A stretch of 64,000 nucleotides of DNA from Hyalella azteca (GCF_000764305.2 NW_025947191.1:183076-247075), one strand, 5' to 3'. Counted from the first letter of the stretch, positions 12,386 to 25,128 are shown. Translations and numbers: made by a program. The notes: generated by a model from the letters alone, not told the origin.

Positions 12386-13960
12386 TTTATGTCACCAAGT
12401 AACAGGGATCGACATACGAGACGGTAATCAGTCAAGAATGCCACAATCAACGCTCCGAAAACCATTAAAGTTAGTTGTAATCATAATTATATAATATCAA
12501 ATTCACATCTAGTCTCCAAAAACACTTCTACCTGAAGCAACATCACCAGTTTTTCTCATCATGTAATTCGTTCTATCGCGACCGCTTTGGTTATTATAAA
12601 GTGTTAAATATTACAAGAAATTAAGGCTGATGCCACGTGAGTTGCAATACATGGTAACATGCCATGTCGGTTGCAATATTGTCGGAAACAATTTTATTTA
12701 CCTATTCAAAATAGATTGGTCACGCATGATAAATTTCGAGTATAGTTTGAATAAGTAACTAAGTTATAAATCCAAGTAAATGATGAAATTTCTAAAATTC
12801 CACACATTTAATCGGTAAATTAGGAAATTCAACTGTCGTGGATGGGATGCAAATTATCTACATTCCTTTCATTTTTACGCATATGTCAGAAGCGGTCGAC
12901 ATAACAGGCACACATAAACCTCAAACCACTCAACACTTCTATTCAAAGACAGTGCCGTCAAAAATCATAAAAATATCACAACTAGGTTTATTAGTGTGAA
13001 TTAAGCGTACCCATATCACAGAGCACCAAATGTATCATGGCCCTCACGCGAGGTTAAAGGAAAGTAGAAATGAGTTTTTGACTCTCTGGAGAGATGAATT
13101 TGAGTTGAAACGAGTCCATAGATATAATGGAGTCGAAATATTCACTATATAGTCTGTGATTCAGGTGAGAGTGTTTGTAAATCGTGAAAGCACATTAATT
13201 AATGCGATGAAGCTGAATTTGCATTTGGGTAAACTTTGAATGAAGATTTTTTCAGAGTTCAGAACAATATCTACTCATGCTATTTTTGTCTGATGAGAAT
13301 ATCTCACGATAATGCTAACCAAAGAACCCTTTATGATGTTTATAAAAATTTGTATTTAATTTTGCCTCTTGGGGTATAAATACATCTTGGGGTATATCTA
13401 CCCAAGCTGATGATTGCCTCTGAGTCACATTTCACTACATACACAAAAAAAAACGTGTACAAAATAATCATAAACTAATATATACCAGGACTTAGGCGCA
13501 GGGAATCGATGAACAATTGGCGCGCTCTTGACAACGGTAAACTTCGCGCCGCTACGTCATGGTTACGGGTGACAAAACCGTGTCCCCACTCCACGTGCCT
13601 TTCAAGAAATTTACATTGTTTACACGCCATCGAAAGATTCTTGAATAAATTAGTATGACACTGCTATGTGTATGGATGATTGGAAGTGAATGATTCCGTG
13701 GTACAATGCATATTTCGACAATTTTAATAAAGTAGGTAATTTTGAACATGTAATATGCGTAGATGTTAAGAATGCTAAGAATGCGGGTCGAAGCGATGGA
13801 GCAAGTGTGTAAGGCGCGGTTGTTTCGAGAGCGTGGGAAGGAGTTTAGTTTACATTGAACGATAGCGAGCTCAGCGCGAGGGACATACCATTCGAGGAAT
13901 GTGGCGTTACTTCGAGGGAATAGGCTTAACTGTGAGCGGCTGCTGCGTATATAAGGACCT
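12386..13960. other. No gene seen
   Basis: AT-rich, without supported coding exons or RNA genes. Confidence 0.35.
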
Positions 13961-13969
13961 CAAAATTGG

Positions 13970-14640
13970 CGCAAAGGGTTGTTGGTTCTACGGAGGTGAC
14001 CGTCACGCACGTACGGTCTGCAGTTAGCGGACTGTATTTAACGGCCGCGGCCGTGAGGCCGGCGGTGTTGCCGTTTTCGAACATTAACGGTCGAGAGGTA
14101 TCTAGACCCATCGTGACGGCTACGATTTCTGTAAGCACGTCAAGAAAATCAACATCAACACTACGGCTGCGACTCAGCCGTGAGACAATGCGAAAAGGCC
14201 ACGAGTTGTACCGTGATTTTAACGCCGCCATCAGAAGATCCAAGTTTTCGAGTTCTATACCGGGAGTTATCATCGGTTCGATCAGCAGTACGATACGGTC
14301 ACGATTTCCATCAAGAAGAAGCGGTACGGTTACAGTCATCTTCAACCGCCGAAGCACCGCATTGAGCCCGAAGTAACATCATCAACGATGAAGACTACGC
14401 CACTATTCCGAAGTACGGTCGTTGTAAAACAACCTACGGCCAGGCTGGCCGTGAGGCATCGATATCAGCGAGACACGACGGTTATGAAGAACAGCGATCG
14501 CGAGGACGCGCGGCTACAGCGGCAGTACGACCACTTGAAATACGGCTGCAAACGCGCGCCTACAGCTGCGGTACGGTCGCTGCATCTACGGCTGTAAAGC
14601 GTGCGTGTATTATACGGTCGTTTGCAACGGTCGTACGGCT
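13970..14640. other. CpG-dense patch with recurring TACGG motifs
   Basis: A ~670-base island rich in CG dinucleotides within AT-rich surroundings. 'acggt' and 'acggc' recur throughout, and short palindromes of the form ACGGC...GCCGTGAG occur near 14040, 14160 and 14440. Overlapping reading frames exist on both strands (longest 143 codons) but none looks like a known protein. It could be a CpG-island promoter, a decayed GC-rich repeat, or part of an unseen element. Confidence 0.45.
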
Positions 14641-14699
14641 CAATGGAACTGCAATTTATCAACGTTCTGGTAAATAGAGAGATTTATGTGATGTAAACT

Positions 14700-16600
14700 G
14701 ATAGGTTCTCAATTTTTAATGTGTTCAAATTACATTTTTCATGTACTAGAGATTTTTGTTAACGTAGGATGTGAACTGGAATTTTTCAATTTCATATGAA
14801 ATGTACCAGTGTTTCTTTTGCCGAAACCTTTTCATACGAGAACCTATTCACGGGCCGTTACTGACCACTGCGGACCCAACCTGACGAAATTAAAGCGATT
14901 GCCGATAGAATAACAGTAATAAAAATAGAAAACATCTCAAAACTAACTTAATTTAGAAAACCCCTATTTAATCAAATTGTCGGATTATTATTCAAGGGTC
15001 GGAAAAGTTTTTTCTCGTCTATAAATCGAGCAATCCACATTAAAGCATTGATGTTCTATACCACTATATATCAATTCGCAATATCAACAAGGATAGAATG
15101 GCCTTCAAAAATCTTGATCCTAATTTAAAAATAAAAGTTCACTTGCAATAGCTGCTTCCTGCGGGAAAAAATTTGGAGCTGTCGATTCAAGAGGGTTTGA
15201 TACCAAAAATTCAAGATGGTACCAAAAAGAAAGAGAGTATTCTTCAGACAATGTGACACTGTCAATCATACATCAGAAACAATAAAAGAATGGTTATTAT
15301 AGTTTATAAATTTTAACATTTCAAATACTTCTTGTCGCCAAGCAAGAGAAGAAAATTTCCCTGTTTTTCAATCATTCGACCTCATTACTGGAATTACACG
15401 TCTGGACCGAGTTGACCGTTCAGCAATCTTCTTGGATCGAGCTTAATTTATCAGCTATTTAATGTAAGAAAAACTATTTGATTCCGATCAAAAAATAGGG
15501 AATAGATTCATCTATGCATATATGTGTAGATATTACTTTTTTAATTAATCATGGCATCCCCGAGACTGAAATGATTTCAATCTCCGAATAATTCTATTAT
15601 CATGGATAAACCCGCCGCTGACTGAATACTCATCAACTATTTTGAGAAACCCGCTGAGCCGATGATAACATGAATTTATTTTAAAAAATTATACAATAGA
15701 GAGAAAGTGCAAAATCGTAATTTAATGTATGGGAAATGTCTGTCAGGCGCTAGGCAGTAATGATATATAAAAAATGATTATATTATACCATACGACAGCA
15801 TTATCTATTATCTAAAAATTTCACTCTAATCACCACAGTCGTTATCTAACGCTCAAAATATTTGGCTTGAGAATGTAGTATGTAAACCAAACTCGCCTTC
15901 CCCTCACCATACTCAAGCAATCCTGGCTTTCAAAGCCTTCATTACACTAGCCTTCACACCCTTTCGCAGAAATAAACAGACTCATCATTAAGACTGTAAG
16001 TCTACCGTTCGAAAGGCAGCAGGGATATGTGGTCAATTTGGCTTCGGCTACCGATTGAACTAACGCTTAGAAAGCAGGCTGATATGAATGATACATGCTA
16101 AAAATATCAAGAACATTCCAATAATATGAAGCTCCCAAATTCTTGAGTCCATACTATCAATAGTGTTTACCATTATCCTCTTATATACTCGCATCATTCT
16201 AAAATAATAAACTCGAAAGAGATGATAATAAAATAAAAAGTATGGATAAACTATCAGAGCACAGTTGATGGATGATGCAGAAAGAAAACATACAAACTAT
16301 CTAAAAACAATTTTGAATGAAAATGTACACACGCACACAAACATTAAAGTGATCGAAACGTCAAAAACGTTCACTTTTAATAGAATAATTTATATTAAAC
16401 CGTAAAAAAATGCATACGCCTCATTGTCATCTTTTATCATGACTTTATTATCGGTTTAAAATTGGTCATTTCAGGATCTCAACCAGATTTCCAGGTGGCA
16501 TCGCAAACTCCTATAGTAAAAAGGAGTGATATGAAAAGCAGTTAGTGTTTTGCCTTCAATTGTATCGATATACCAAATCAAAATGCTCAAATCACGCGAT
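14700..16600. other. No gene seen
   Basis: AT-rich with only short chance reading frames. Confidence 0.4.
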
Positions 16601-16627
16601 AATGTAATCTTGAATATTCTTGACCAG

Positions 16628-17113
16628 CTCCGTGCGTACGCGGATAAGGTGCTCACGACATGGCGGGCGCTGGCCGACATGTCGGACAAGCAGCTCGCCA
16701 TGTACAACCGCCTCCTGTGCGTCGCCAACGCCTCCCTCATCAACACCCTCAGTGCTGAGCGCGTCGGGTGAGCAACGTTTCTAGTTTATTTCTTTTAAAT
16801 AAATTATTCAAAACATTTCAACATAAATTATCTAAAATTTGATATGAATAATTTCAGAATTCAGCCAAACATAACATATTAGATTTATGTTACGTTTTGC
16901 ATTTAGCATTCAGATGATACTGAGTCATTCAACTTCAATCATCCCCTTCTTGCACAAGCACAGTTGTCAATTCGATTTAAAACATTTTCTACTTTCAGAA
17001 ACGCATTGACTTACCTTGGGGTCACCCTGGAAGGCTGCAGCAGAGAGAATATGTTAGCTCCCCTGGCATTGAAGGCAACCGCTTTCTACCCCAGCGCCAT
17101 GTCTAAAGCCCAG
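16628..17113 (+). CDS. Two consecutive internal exons of an unrecognised gene
   Basis: Exon at 16628-16767 (acceptor gaccag|CTC, donor GG|gtgagc, ends in phase 2) and exon at 16999-17113 (acceptor ctttcag|AAAC, donor CAG|gtaata, ends in phase 0). The phases join cleanly through GG+A (Gly). The spliced peptide is 85 residues, helical-looking, with 'VLTTWRALADMSDKQLAMYN' followed by 'SLINTLSAERVG', 'ALTYLGVTLEGCS' and 'LALKATAFYPSAMSKAQ'. The exons are clearly more GC-rich than the introns, as in the NACHT gene. I do not recognise the family. No upstream or downstream exons could be supported nearby, so the start and stop are unknown. Confidence 0.55.
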
Positions 17114-17619
17114 GTAATACAGCCTTCCCGCTTACTTGTTGGCTGAAGCCCAGATAATGCCGACACACGAATGAGGTTCAGTGAGTCTCGACGCCTGGTA
17201 CGAGTTTTGGGTTGTTGAACGGTAATAATATAAGACTCAACAGAAAACTACACACCCGTGCTAGTTATCATTGTTATTCTAACCTGTTTTTCTTTATAAT
17301 TGTCATTATTTCCTGGATATCCGTCGGTCGGTAACAATTAGGCTCCGTTTGAGGCTGCCCAGTGGTTACCTAACATTCGTGATATGCGTTGCCTGCCCCA
17401 ATGCCCCAGAGGTCTTCATAATATATCAAGATAAACATTGAATTCTTTTTTAATCATGAAAGTATCACACCCCCAAATGAAGTATTGCTCATTGCCAGAG
17501 CCGACGCAGCTTACTCTGGGGGTAGCGGGTATAGGTTCATATCCTTTTGACGAACGACCATTTCGTTCATCTGCGCTGTTCCTGTTGTCGTAAAAGGCTG
17601 ACACCTTCAACTGCCACTT

Positions 17620-17702
17620 GTTCTTCCTGCAATTGATCTTCCTGCACTTGATTTTCTAGCACTTGCTCTTCCTGCACTTATCACTCCTGCAGTTGGCCTT
17701 GC
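17620..17702. repeat. Degenerate remnant of the 15-bp minisatellite
   Basis: Five diverged units of 'cttcctgcacttgat' type, the same unit as the large arrays at 22333 and 33640. Confidence 0.6.
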
Positions 17703-17705
17703 AAA

Positions 17706-17895
17706 GTGGATGATGGACCATGCAAGGTGGACGATGGACCGTGCAAGGTGGATGATGGACCGTGCGAGGTCGACGATGGACCGTGTAAGGTGGATGATGG
17801 ACCGTGCAAGATGGATGATGGACCGTGCAAGGTGGATGATGGACCGTGCGAGGTCGACGATGGACTGTGCAAGGTTGATGATAGACCGTGCAAGG
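17706..17895. repeat. 21-bp minisatellite
   Basis: Nine near-perfect copies of 'gtggatgatggaccgtgcaa' plus one base, some with 'gtcgac' in place of 'gtggat'. In-frame translation gives VDDGPCK heptads, a by-product of the period. Confidence 0.93.
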
Positions 17896-18241
17896 TTTAT
17901 GTTGTGTGGTGTTTCTGTAGGAAATAATAGTCTATTCTCTGCGGTCAACTAAATTGCTATAAGCGTCGGCTTGATCTCCTCACACACGCCAGGCTTCAGG
18001 GCGCGACGTTATCTCTGTTATCTGCGCATGTCAGAGCTGTGTGATAAACGGTGGCTTATGGTGTAAAATGGAGCACCTGCAAATGCTCACCTGGGGCGAT
18101 ACTTTCAAAACTCGCTAAGTGAACGTAAGTACTTACGACCTATTTTCTTGTCTATGATTAGTGGATTTTGCTTGAAAGGCCGTCAATGATTGGCTGATGA
18201 ACTTACGATCTCTTAACTTTTTTTGAAAGTATAGGCCCTGG

Positions 18242-18400
18242 TGCAGGTGATGCGTCAGATGTAGCACCTGTAGCTACACACCTGATGCAGGTGATGCGTC
18301 AGATGTAGCACCTGCAGCTACACATCTGATGCAGGTAATTCGTCAGATGTAGCACCTGCACATAAACACCTGTTACAGGTGATGCATCAGATGCAGCACT
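18242..18400. repeat. 44-bp minisatellite
   Basis: Nearly four copies of a 44-base unit containing 'gatgcgtcagatgtagcacc'. Each unit holds a short palindromic 'gcaggtg...cacctg' pairing. Confidence 0.88.
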
Positions 18401-18728
18401 TGCAATTAACCTTATCCATTCATCCAACCCAATCAATGTTTGAAAACAAGCGCCAATTTCAGGTCGGCTTTTCATAAGAAAATATCAGTGATAAACAACA
18501 GAACAACTTCTGCCGCGTAAATATCCAGTGTCAGCGCTTCTAGAGCACTCTCAAATTCATGAGAATGAAGAAGAAAAATCAATTTTGTACATCAGAACAC
18601 AATAATAATGATCTGAAATTACCACATAATAATCGTGTATACGGGAAAGTTTCTCATTAAGTGAAGAGTTTGGTTCCTCATCTCACGCGCCGAAAAGAAG
18701 GTTACCATGCATAGCAAATAGGTCCTGC

Positions 18729-18790
18729 ATGGTAATATCCCGACATGATAAGTATCCTGGATACGCGCCCCAGCAACCCCTATATATTTG
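18729..18790 (-). repeat. Short dispersed 'atacttatcgtgtcggg' repeat, minus copy
   Basis: The reverse complement carries 'ggggctgttgg'-type sequence, then 'ccaggatacttatc' and 'tgtcgggatatt', as at 18890-19000, 27212-27300, 30720-30830 and 33480-33535. Confidence 0.65.
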
Positions 18791-18889
18791 TGATTCTGCG
18801 TTCCAGACACTTAAAATCTTTTACAAATTAATATATTATGAATATTTGTCTACATTTGTGTGTTGTAAGCCTGGAAAAGCGAAATATAC

Positions 18890-21545
18890 AGGGGCTATTG
18901 GGTCGCGTATCATGGATACTCATCGTGTCGGGATATTGTATATAGGAGCTGTTGGGGCGCGTATCCAGGGTACTTATCGTGTCGGGATATTGCTTGGACC
19001 GGGAAATTTATTCTGAGGGGGACAATAGCAAGGCATTGGCATCTACCTGGAGTTTCATCTAAATGGAAAATTGAATATTCGAACGGGTCTTCCTTAAGTT
19101 ATCAAACGTTCGCTATATTATTGTAAGCGTGATTAGGAATAACGGGTTTGGGATAACGGTATCTACAATTGCAGGGCTTATCTATCCCGGGACGGGCCGT
19201 GTTAACCTGCTAGCTTGATACGAAGAAAAAAATTTTAGCACTAAGTCCGACGAACTCACTTATGCTCTTTTAGAACATTTTGGAGCCCTGCCACAATTTC
19301 TGTTACCTGCAGCGCCCGAGGTGCGCGGCGTGGTAAGCAGGAGGCCGCTTATCAGGCTGGGAAAGATAACGAGTGTTAGCGCCTTCAACTGCGCGCCTTA
19401 ATTTTGTTGCCTGTGTGAGGATTTACTCATCCTATTCGTAACTCTAAACTAAGTACACAACACTTTTCCTATACATCACATCCTCTATAAAGAATATGGC
19501 TCTTTGTTCGGGGGATTGTTCGGAATGAAAAGTCGTTGTGGATTGTAACGGTTTCAAATTGATGAACAATCTAGGGCAAGTTTTCATTCCGAACGATTCT
19601 CCGAAAAAAGAGCCATATTCTTTATAGTTTCAAATTGCTAAACAATCTAGGGCAAGTTTGGTCAAAAAATAATTTTGCTTGAGCTCATCAACTCTGGTCC
19701 TACCTAAAAGGTATAGGACCTACCTTATGCACACGGGAAAAGCATGTTCAGTAAGAAAAATTCTTTACATCCTCTTCTATTGGCATAGGTTCGGTTAGAA
19801 TATGTGATAGAGATACCTCTTCTTGACGGCTGTCAAAAAAACAAAGGGCTTGATTGAAAAATGCCCACAGTGTCATTAGGTCGCAATTAAAACTTCTGGG
19901 CTAAAAAAACGTTGTTTCGCTCAAATTTCTGCCTAAATGTTGAAATAAAAACGAAAAATTCGTATAATTTAATTATTAGTTACCGATACATGTACAATTC
20001 TTTACAATTATTTGTCAAAATCTAAAGTAGAACTAATCCCCCCTTATTTGTAGCTTAGTTTAATGTCTATTCATCCTCCCGACGCCCTGACATTTTGCCA
20101 TTTGTTCAGAACCACTTGAGGAAAGAGCAGATTTATGGCGTTGTCTCCTCATCCGTCTGACTCTGTAGTCAGTATGCAGCATTCCTCAGCAATCAATTTT
20201 GTTGGATGTGTGCTAGTGAATTTTTACCTTAATAGCGAGCGCATCAGGTGTTTTATGCAGATGTTCCCATCTCAATTTCTATGCGTTTTGTTGTATATCG
20301 GGGCTGCTGCTGCCGCGCGCATTGCAAATAATATTTCAGCGTATGGTCTTGCAGCTAAAGCAGTAAGCACCTGAGTTTAAGCGGATCTGAGATGTACGCT
20401 AATGTTCCAGAACAGCAAGAGTTAGAAATTCCGATTTGTTCTGAACCTTTTTCAAACGTCTAGCTGGACATAGTTGGACCGCTCTAGACCGAAAATTGAG
20501 AGAAATAATCAAAATTAGATTCTTTAATTGAGATGAATGAATTTGATTAGGAAGACTAAATTGTTTTTTTCAAATGTTGAAACAAGCACCCACTGGTATT
20601 TTCATGTTCTATGAAATATGAGGGTTTGAACGAGTCTAAATTTAAAAAGCATTAATTCGATTTGTTATCCTTGAAGTAATCAGAACCTACGGGTTGGGAC
20701 TTGCCAAATTCTAACATTTCAGATATTATGGGCCACACCGGCTAGCCTGTTAGTTTGAAATAAATGAAAAGTTTTAGCACTCAATCCGTCGTACTTACTC
20801 TCGCATTAAGGATAATTTTGGAGTCCTGCCACAATCTGTGTTACCTGCTGCGCCTGAGCTGCGCGGCGCGATAAGCAGGCCCCTTATGCAGGCCGGGAAA
20901 AGTAACGAGTGTTAGCGCCTGCAGTTTTAAAATTTCATGTCTTTGACTCCGAACTAAGTATTCCTTGAGCTTTTCTATATTAACCTTCAGATCTTTCATC
21001 GGTTCATTGAGGAAATTTGTGTAAGCAGCCGTTTTTTAAAGTTTAGGAAAACAATGATATTATTATAAAAATGTCCGTATGATTACGGGATTCCACCTAC
21101 GTTCACTGGACTGAAGTTCAATAAAATGTGATATCACTTATTGGCTGCCGCCTGAAATTCGTAACAGAGCAGAAGTATTTAATTCATCCCTAACACTCAT
21201 TCTACAGTACCGGCTGAATTTTTTTTAGAATACTGCCATGGCAGAACACTAGATTCATCATACTGGCTGAAATTTTTCTGTAGAAGAACTTCTACAACTT
21301 TGAACCGCGAAACTAGTGGGACCCTGATGCTTGCTTTTCTCACTTTTACCGAGTTGGTTTATCTGCCTTCTCAGATTTCGTTATTCAGAATTAATATGTA
21401 CGAGAGCCTTCGAGATCAGAATTTAACTTCGATTAAATGACCGAGAACATCAAACTTTATAATTTGTTCACTCATGCCATACAACTAGAATTTACTCGCG
21501 AAAGATTGATTGCCTAAATTTCTTGCCACAAACGCAGCTATATAT
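18890..21545 (+). repeat. Long dispersed element, copy A
   Basis: Collinear with copy B at 30720-33035. Both begin with two tandem ~60-bp 'cgtatccagg...cgtgtcgggatatt' units, continue through 'gcatctacctggagtttcat' type sequence, carry a hairpin module near the left (19235-19390) and another ~1.5 kb later (20770-20935), and end at 'ccacaaacgcagct'. Reading frames at 20135-20374 and 31694-31924 are homologous by position but not conserved as protein. No transposase or reverse transcriptase is seen. Likely a non-autonomous element; the two internal hairpin modules might be direct terminal-type repeats. Confidence 0.6.
19485..19627. repeat. Inverted repeat with ~46-bp arms
   Basis: Left arm 19485-19531 and right arm 19581-19627 are near-perfect reverse complements ('ctataaagaatatggctctt' pairs with 'agagccatattctttatag'). 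A ~30-base segment ('tttcaaattg.t.aacaatc') occurs in the loop and again just after the right arm, as if a template switch created the structure. Copy B of the surrounding element lacks it. Confidence 0.85.
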
Positions 21546-22330
21546 ATTTATAGTCTTCCTCTTCTTCTTATTTATTCTTAGAGGAGCACAGGAAACTGAT
21601 CCGTATGCAGCCCCTTGCCTAAACTGAGTATAGTTTGTGCCTAATGGTCATTTAACATCTGAAAATCTGAAATAGAGTGAAAACACACACAAAAAAACAC
21701 TAGAAGAATAATAACAACAAAAAGAACAATAACAAATGAAAAACCAATTGGAGAGGGAAACGAATGAAATAAAAGAACATAGTTTACGATAACAATACAA
21801 CGGCTAAATGTTTATGTACAAAATAGATTTAGGGGATACAAAATTGAATATCGGCACTAGAGATCACAACATTGAAAATGCGCTCCCAGCCCTGTAAGTT
21901 GTAGTATCCATGCCCTAATCAGCGCCTCATATGGGGTTGTATGAATTAATGACAAGTTACTGAATGTCCAGCCTGGGGGGCAGCCTGGAGCTTCTTTGGA
22001 CTCTCAGCTAAGGAAGGCACAATTCTTCTTTGATCACGCTCACGAGAAGAAAGAAAAAACATGAGCCCCTATGGACGGGGCTCTGAAGGAGACTAGGGAT
22101 AAGTTAGAAAAGAGGAAAAAGGAGCACCCCTCACACGAGGCAGTCGCTGCCTAAATAATATCAAACAATCTCAAACCTATTGAGACCGTATGAAGTGCTC
22201 CTTTTTCAATCACAAGCAACACATTTTGGTCGGCGTAAAGTTTTTAATCTTAGTTGTTAATTCCACATGTGGTATTTGGATTTAGTCAATTAGTGGTTAG
22301 CAATATTACCTTTAATTAGACTATGAGTTA
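21546..22330. other. No gene seen
   Basis: Begins just past the end of the long repeat. A-rich and unremarkable, except for a local inverted 'gcagtcgctgcctaaa' type stretch. Confidence 0.35.
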
Positions 22331-22332
22331 GT

Positions 22333-22605
22333 ATGCAGGAAGATCTTCCTGCGCCTGATCTTCTTGCACATGATCCACTAGCGTTTGATCTTCCTGTACT
22401 TGATCTTCCTGCACTTGATCTTCCTGCATTTGATCTTACTGCACTTGATCTTCCTGCACTTGACCTTCCTGCACTTGATCTTCCTGCACTTGATCTTCCT
22501 GCACTTGATCTTCCTGCACTTGATCTTCCTGCACTTGATCTTCCTGCACTTGAACTTCCTGCACTTGATCTTCCTGCACTTGAACTTCCTGCACTTGATA
22601 TTCAA
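22333..22605. repeat. 15-bp minisatellite (cttcctgcacttgat)
   Basis: About 18 copies, nearly identical at 22440-22590. All six frames are open and yield pentapeptide repeats such as LPALD or VQEDQ; I do not regard any as a gene. Confidence 0.95.
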
Positions 22606-22689
22606 GTGCGGGACACATCTGCACTTCCTACATCTGATCGTCCTACAAGCCCCCCTCCCCTTCAAGACCCGTCACTATCTATGTTATCA

Positions 22690-22960
22690 GCTTCGCCTGA
22701 CCTGCACGTTAATTAAGCAAGAGGTCGCTCATCAGACCGGGCAAGATAATGATTGTTGGCAACCTCACACTTTACAGAACGTAGGGTCATGTTTTTTACA
22801 TTCTATATACATGCTAAATTAACTCTTGCGTTAAGCATTCTCTTATTCTCTACTTTCGTATTGCCAATCAATTTCATCAGCTGAGCTGGGGAGCATTTCT
22901 ATGGAGATTGCGGAGCGCTAGTGATATGGGAGGTGACGGCGGGGGCGCTTTGTTATGCAT
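22690..22960 (+). repeat. Hairpin-module repeat, partial copy
   Basis: Collinear with 27790-28030: a diverged 'gcaagaggtcgctcatcag' hairpin, 'ccgggcaagataa', then 'aacctcacactttacagaac' and 'tttcatcagctgagctgggg'. Confidence 0.65.
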
Positions 22961-23095
22961 TAAAATCGTCAGCATGAGGTGAGAACTAATTCATCCTGTT
23001 GAGTTTAATATTCCACGCTATGTTAAGATATCATAATACTGATATTTTAATATGACCTTATGATTAGTTTGGGACTTCCTAGTCCCCGGTCACGC

Positions 23096-23512
23096 TCATG
23101 CGTCGTCCTCCGTCTCCGAGTCGTCGCTAGGATGGTCTCCCTGCCCTCGGGTCTCGGATGTAACGTTGGACGTGGACGTGTTCCGTCTAATTGCCCTCCT
23201 TTGGGCCAGCTGATTCAAGATGATGTTGCTTGTCACTTGCTGAGAGTAGTTTCCATTAACTGGAAAATCCGGGATTTTACTCAACCACTTGTCCAGTCGT
23301 CTCTTGAATGTTGCAAGGGTGAACTCCCCTCCTCTCAGCACTTTTGGCAAGGCATTAAAGAGCTTCGGTCCTACCACGGACAGTGATCCTTCACGCAGAG
23401 TATGTACTCTGGCCGCGGCGTGGTTATTAAATGGAGGAATCCTGAACATTCTCCCCCTACTTTTGTTTTGCAATTCGAATGTAAATTTATATCTACTGTA
23501 GCTAAAATGCAT
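23096..23512 (-). pseudogene. 3' fragment of a non-LTR retrotransposon reverse-transcriptase ORF
   Basis: A 138-codon minus-strand frame carries the C-terminal block of LINE ORF2 proteins: 'REGSLSVVGPKLFNALPKVL' followed by 'TFKRRLDKWLSKIPD'. The palm domain with the catalytic YxDD motif is absent, so this is a 5'-truncated, dead fragment. The tail is acidic (DDSETEDDA) before the stop. A shorter relic of the sequence just upstream recurs at 35756-35830, showing the fragment has travelled with the composite repeat. Confidence 0.7.
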
Positions 23513-24174
23513 TGAGAACTCAAAAAGATTATTTTAAAGTTAAATATCATTATGGCCACAAGGTTGTTTTCTCATATATCAAGATATTTGATAATTACAA
23601 TTTTTTTATCAAATTTAGGCAATATTACAGTAATTTTTTTAGTAAAATTACCTAAATTGCCTGTCATTATTTCATGATATTCGAGGTTCCTTTGGATAAC
23701 TGCGGTGTCTGTTCTCAGCCGAGCTTATCACAGATACCGGTGCGTCCCGTAGGCGAGCCTCGCTTATTTTGCCCGCTACTAACACCGCCTTTGGTCTGAT
23801 GAATGAATCTTTGAAATTGATAATAACGAAGACGATGATCAGGATGAATTCAGCGCAGGGCCAACATACTTTCTCGTGAAATTAATTTTGGGAATATTGG
23901 GCTGCAGTTGATAAGACTGAACCTGCGATGATGATGATGATGTGCACTGATTATTATTAATGTGTTCTGGTGGCGTTGCTTGAAGTTGTCGTCCGCGTTG
24001 TGTCGCAGGAGCGTTGATCGCGACCAGCGCCCACCAGGAGTGCCTGCCGACGCCCGAGAGATGGCGGAGCCTGGCTTGGGGTCGCGACTTCGTGAACGAC
24101 TGCGACGTCTCCTGCAGCCGCGACGTCCTTTGGAGCGGTAAGTTGTTGTTGCTCGATACATTCTCATGGAGACC

Positions 24175-24685
24175 TTGACTCGCTCGTGTTTTCATTTAAT
24201 CTTACATACTATTGTATTTAACCTCCTACTTACTATTGTACACGTCCTCTTACTTACTATTGTATTTACCCTCACACTTACCATTGTATTTACCCTCTTA
24301 CTTACTATTATATTAACCCTCCTACTTACTAGTGCATTTACCCTCCTACACATCGATCTATTTACCCTCACACTGTTGTATTTATCCTTCTACTCGGTAT
24401 TGTATTTACCCTTCTACATACAAATGTATTTAGCTTATAGTCTTCTATTGTATTAACCCTTATATTTACTTATGTATTACCCGCCAAATAACTGTAGCAT
24501 TTACCTTCTATACTGTTGTAGTTACCGTCCTACTTAATATTGTATTATCCTCCAAATAACCGTAGAATTACCCTCTTTACTGTTGTATATATCCTTCTAC
24601 ATACTATAGTATTTATCCTCTTTACTGTTGCATTTACCCTCTTTACTGTTGTGATTGCCCTCCTTCTTAGCTGTAGGCTAAGTAG
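24175..24685. repeat. Degenerate 24-bp minisatellite
   Basis: About 20 diverged units near 'ttactattgtatttaccctc'. The same family occurs at 36570-37035 and 39360-39800. Confidence 0.8.
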
Positions 24686-24689
24686 GAGT

Positions 24690-25065
24690 GGCATGAGCTG
24701 CAAGTCGCTCTAATGGCAAGAGCTACAAGACATTCTGATGGCTTGAGCTGCAAGCCGCTATGATGGCAAGAGCTGCAAGCCGCTATGATGGCAACAGCTG
24801 CAAGCCGCTATGATGGCAAGAGCTGCAAGCCGCTATGATGGCAAGAGCTGCAAGCCGCTCTGATAGCAAGAGCTGCAAGAGCTGTATGCCGCTCTGATGG
24901 CAAGAGCTGCAAGCCACTATGATGGCAAGAGCTGCAAGCCGCTATGATGGCAAGAGCTTCAAGACACTCTGATGGCAAGAGCTGCAAGAAGCTCTGATGG
25001 CATGAGCTGCATGCCGCTATGATGGCATGAGCTGCAAGCCGCTATGATGGCATGAGCTGCATCGG
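24690..25065. repeat. 25-bp minisatellite
   Basis: About 15 units of 'gatggcaagagctgcaagcc' plus 'gctat' or 'gctct'. The homologous array at 37056-37225 uses 'gatggcatgagctgcatgcc', so the two arrays have homogenised separately. Confidence 0.9.
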
Positions 25066-25128
25066 AGGCCATGTTTCAAAAGGCCTCGTGTGTAATTGAG
25101 GCAGAACTGTATATGTTGTGGACTGAAA

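Noticed and set aside
13926..14376. 143- and 136-codon overlapping frames on opposite strands as genes
   Set aside because: No recognisable protein features; open frames are expected in CpG-rich, stop-poor sequence.
22333..22822. Long frames encoding LPALD/FLHLI/VQEDQ repeats as a structural protein gene
   Set aside because: All six frames are open because of the 15-bp period; there is no start context, no splice signal and no non-repeat domain.
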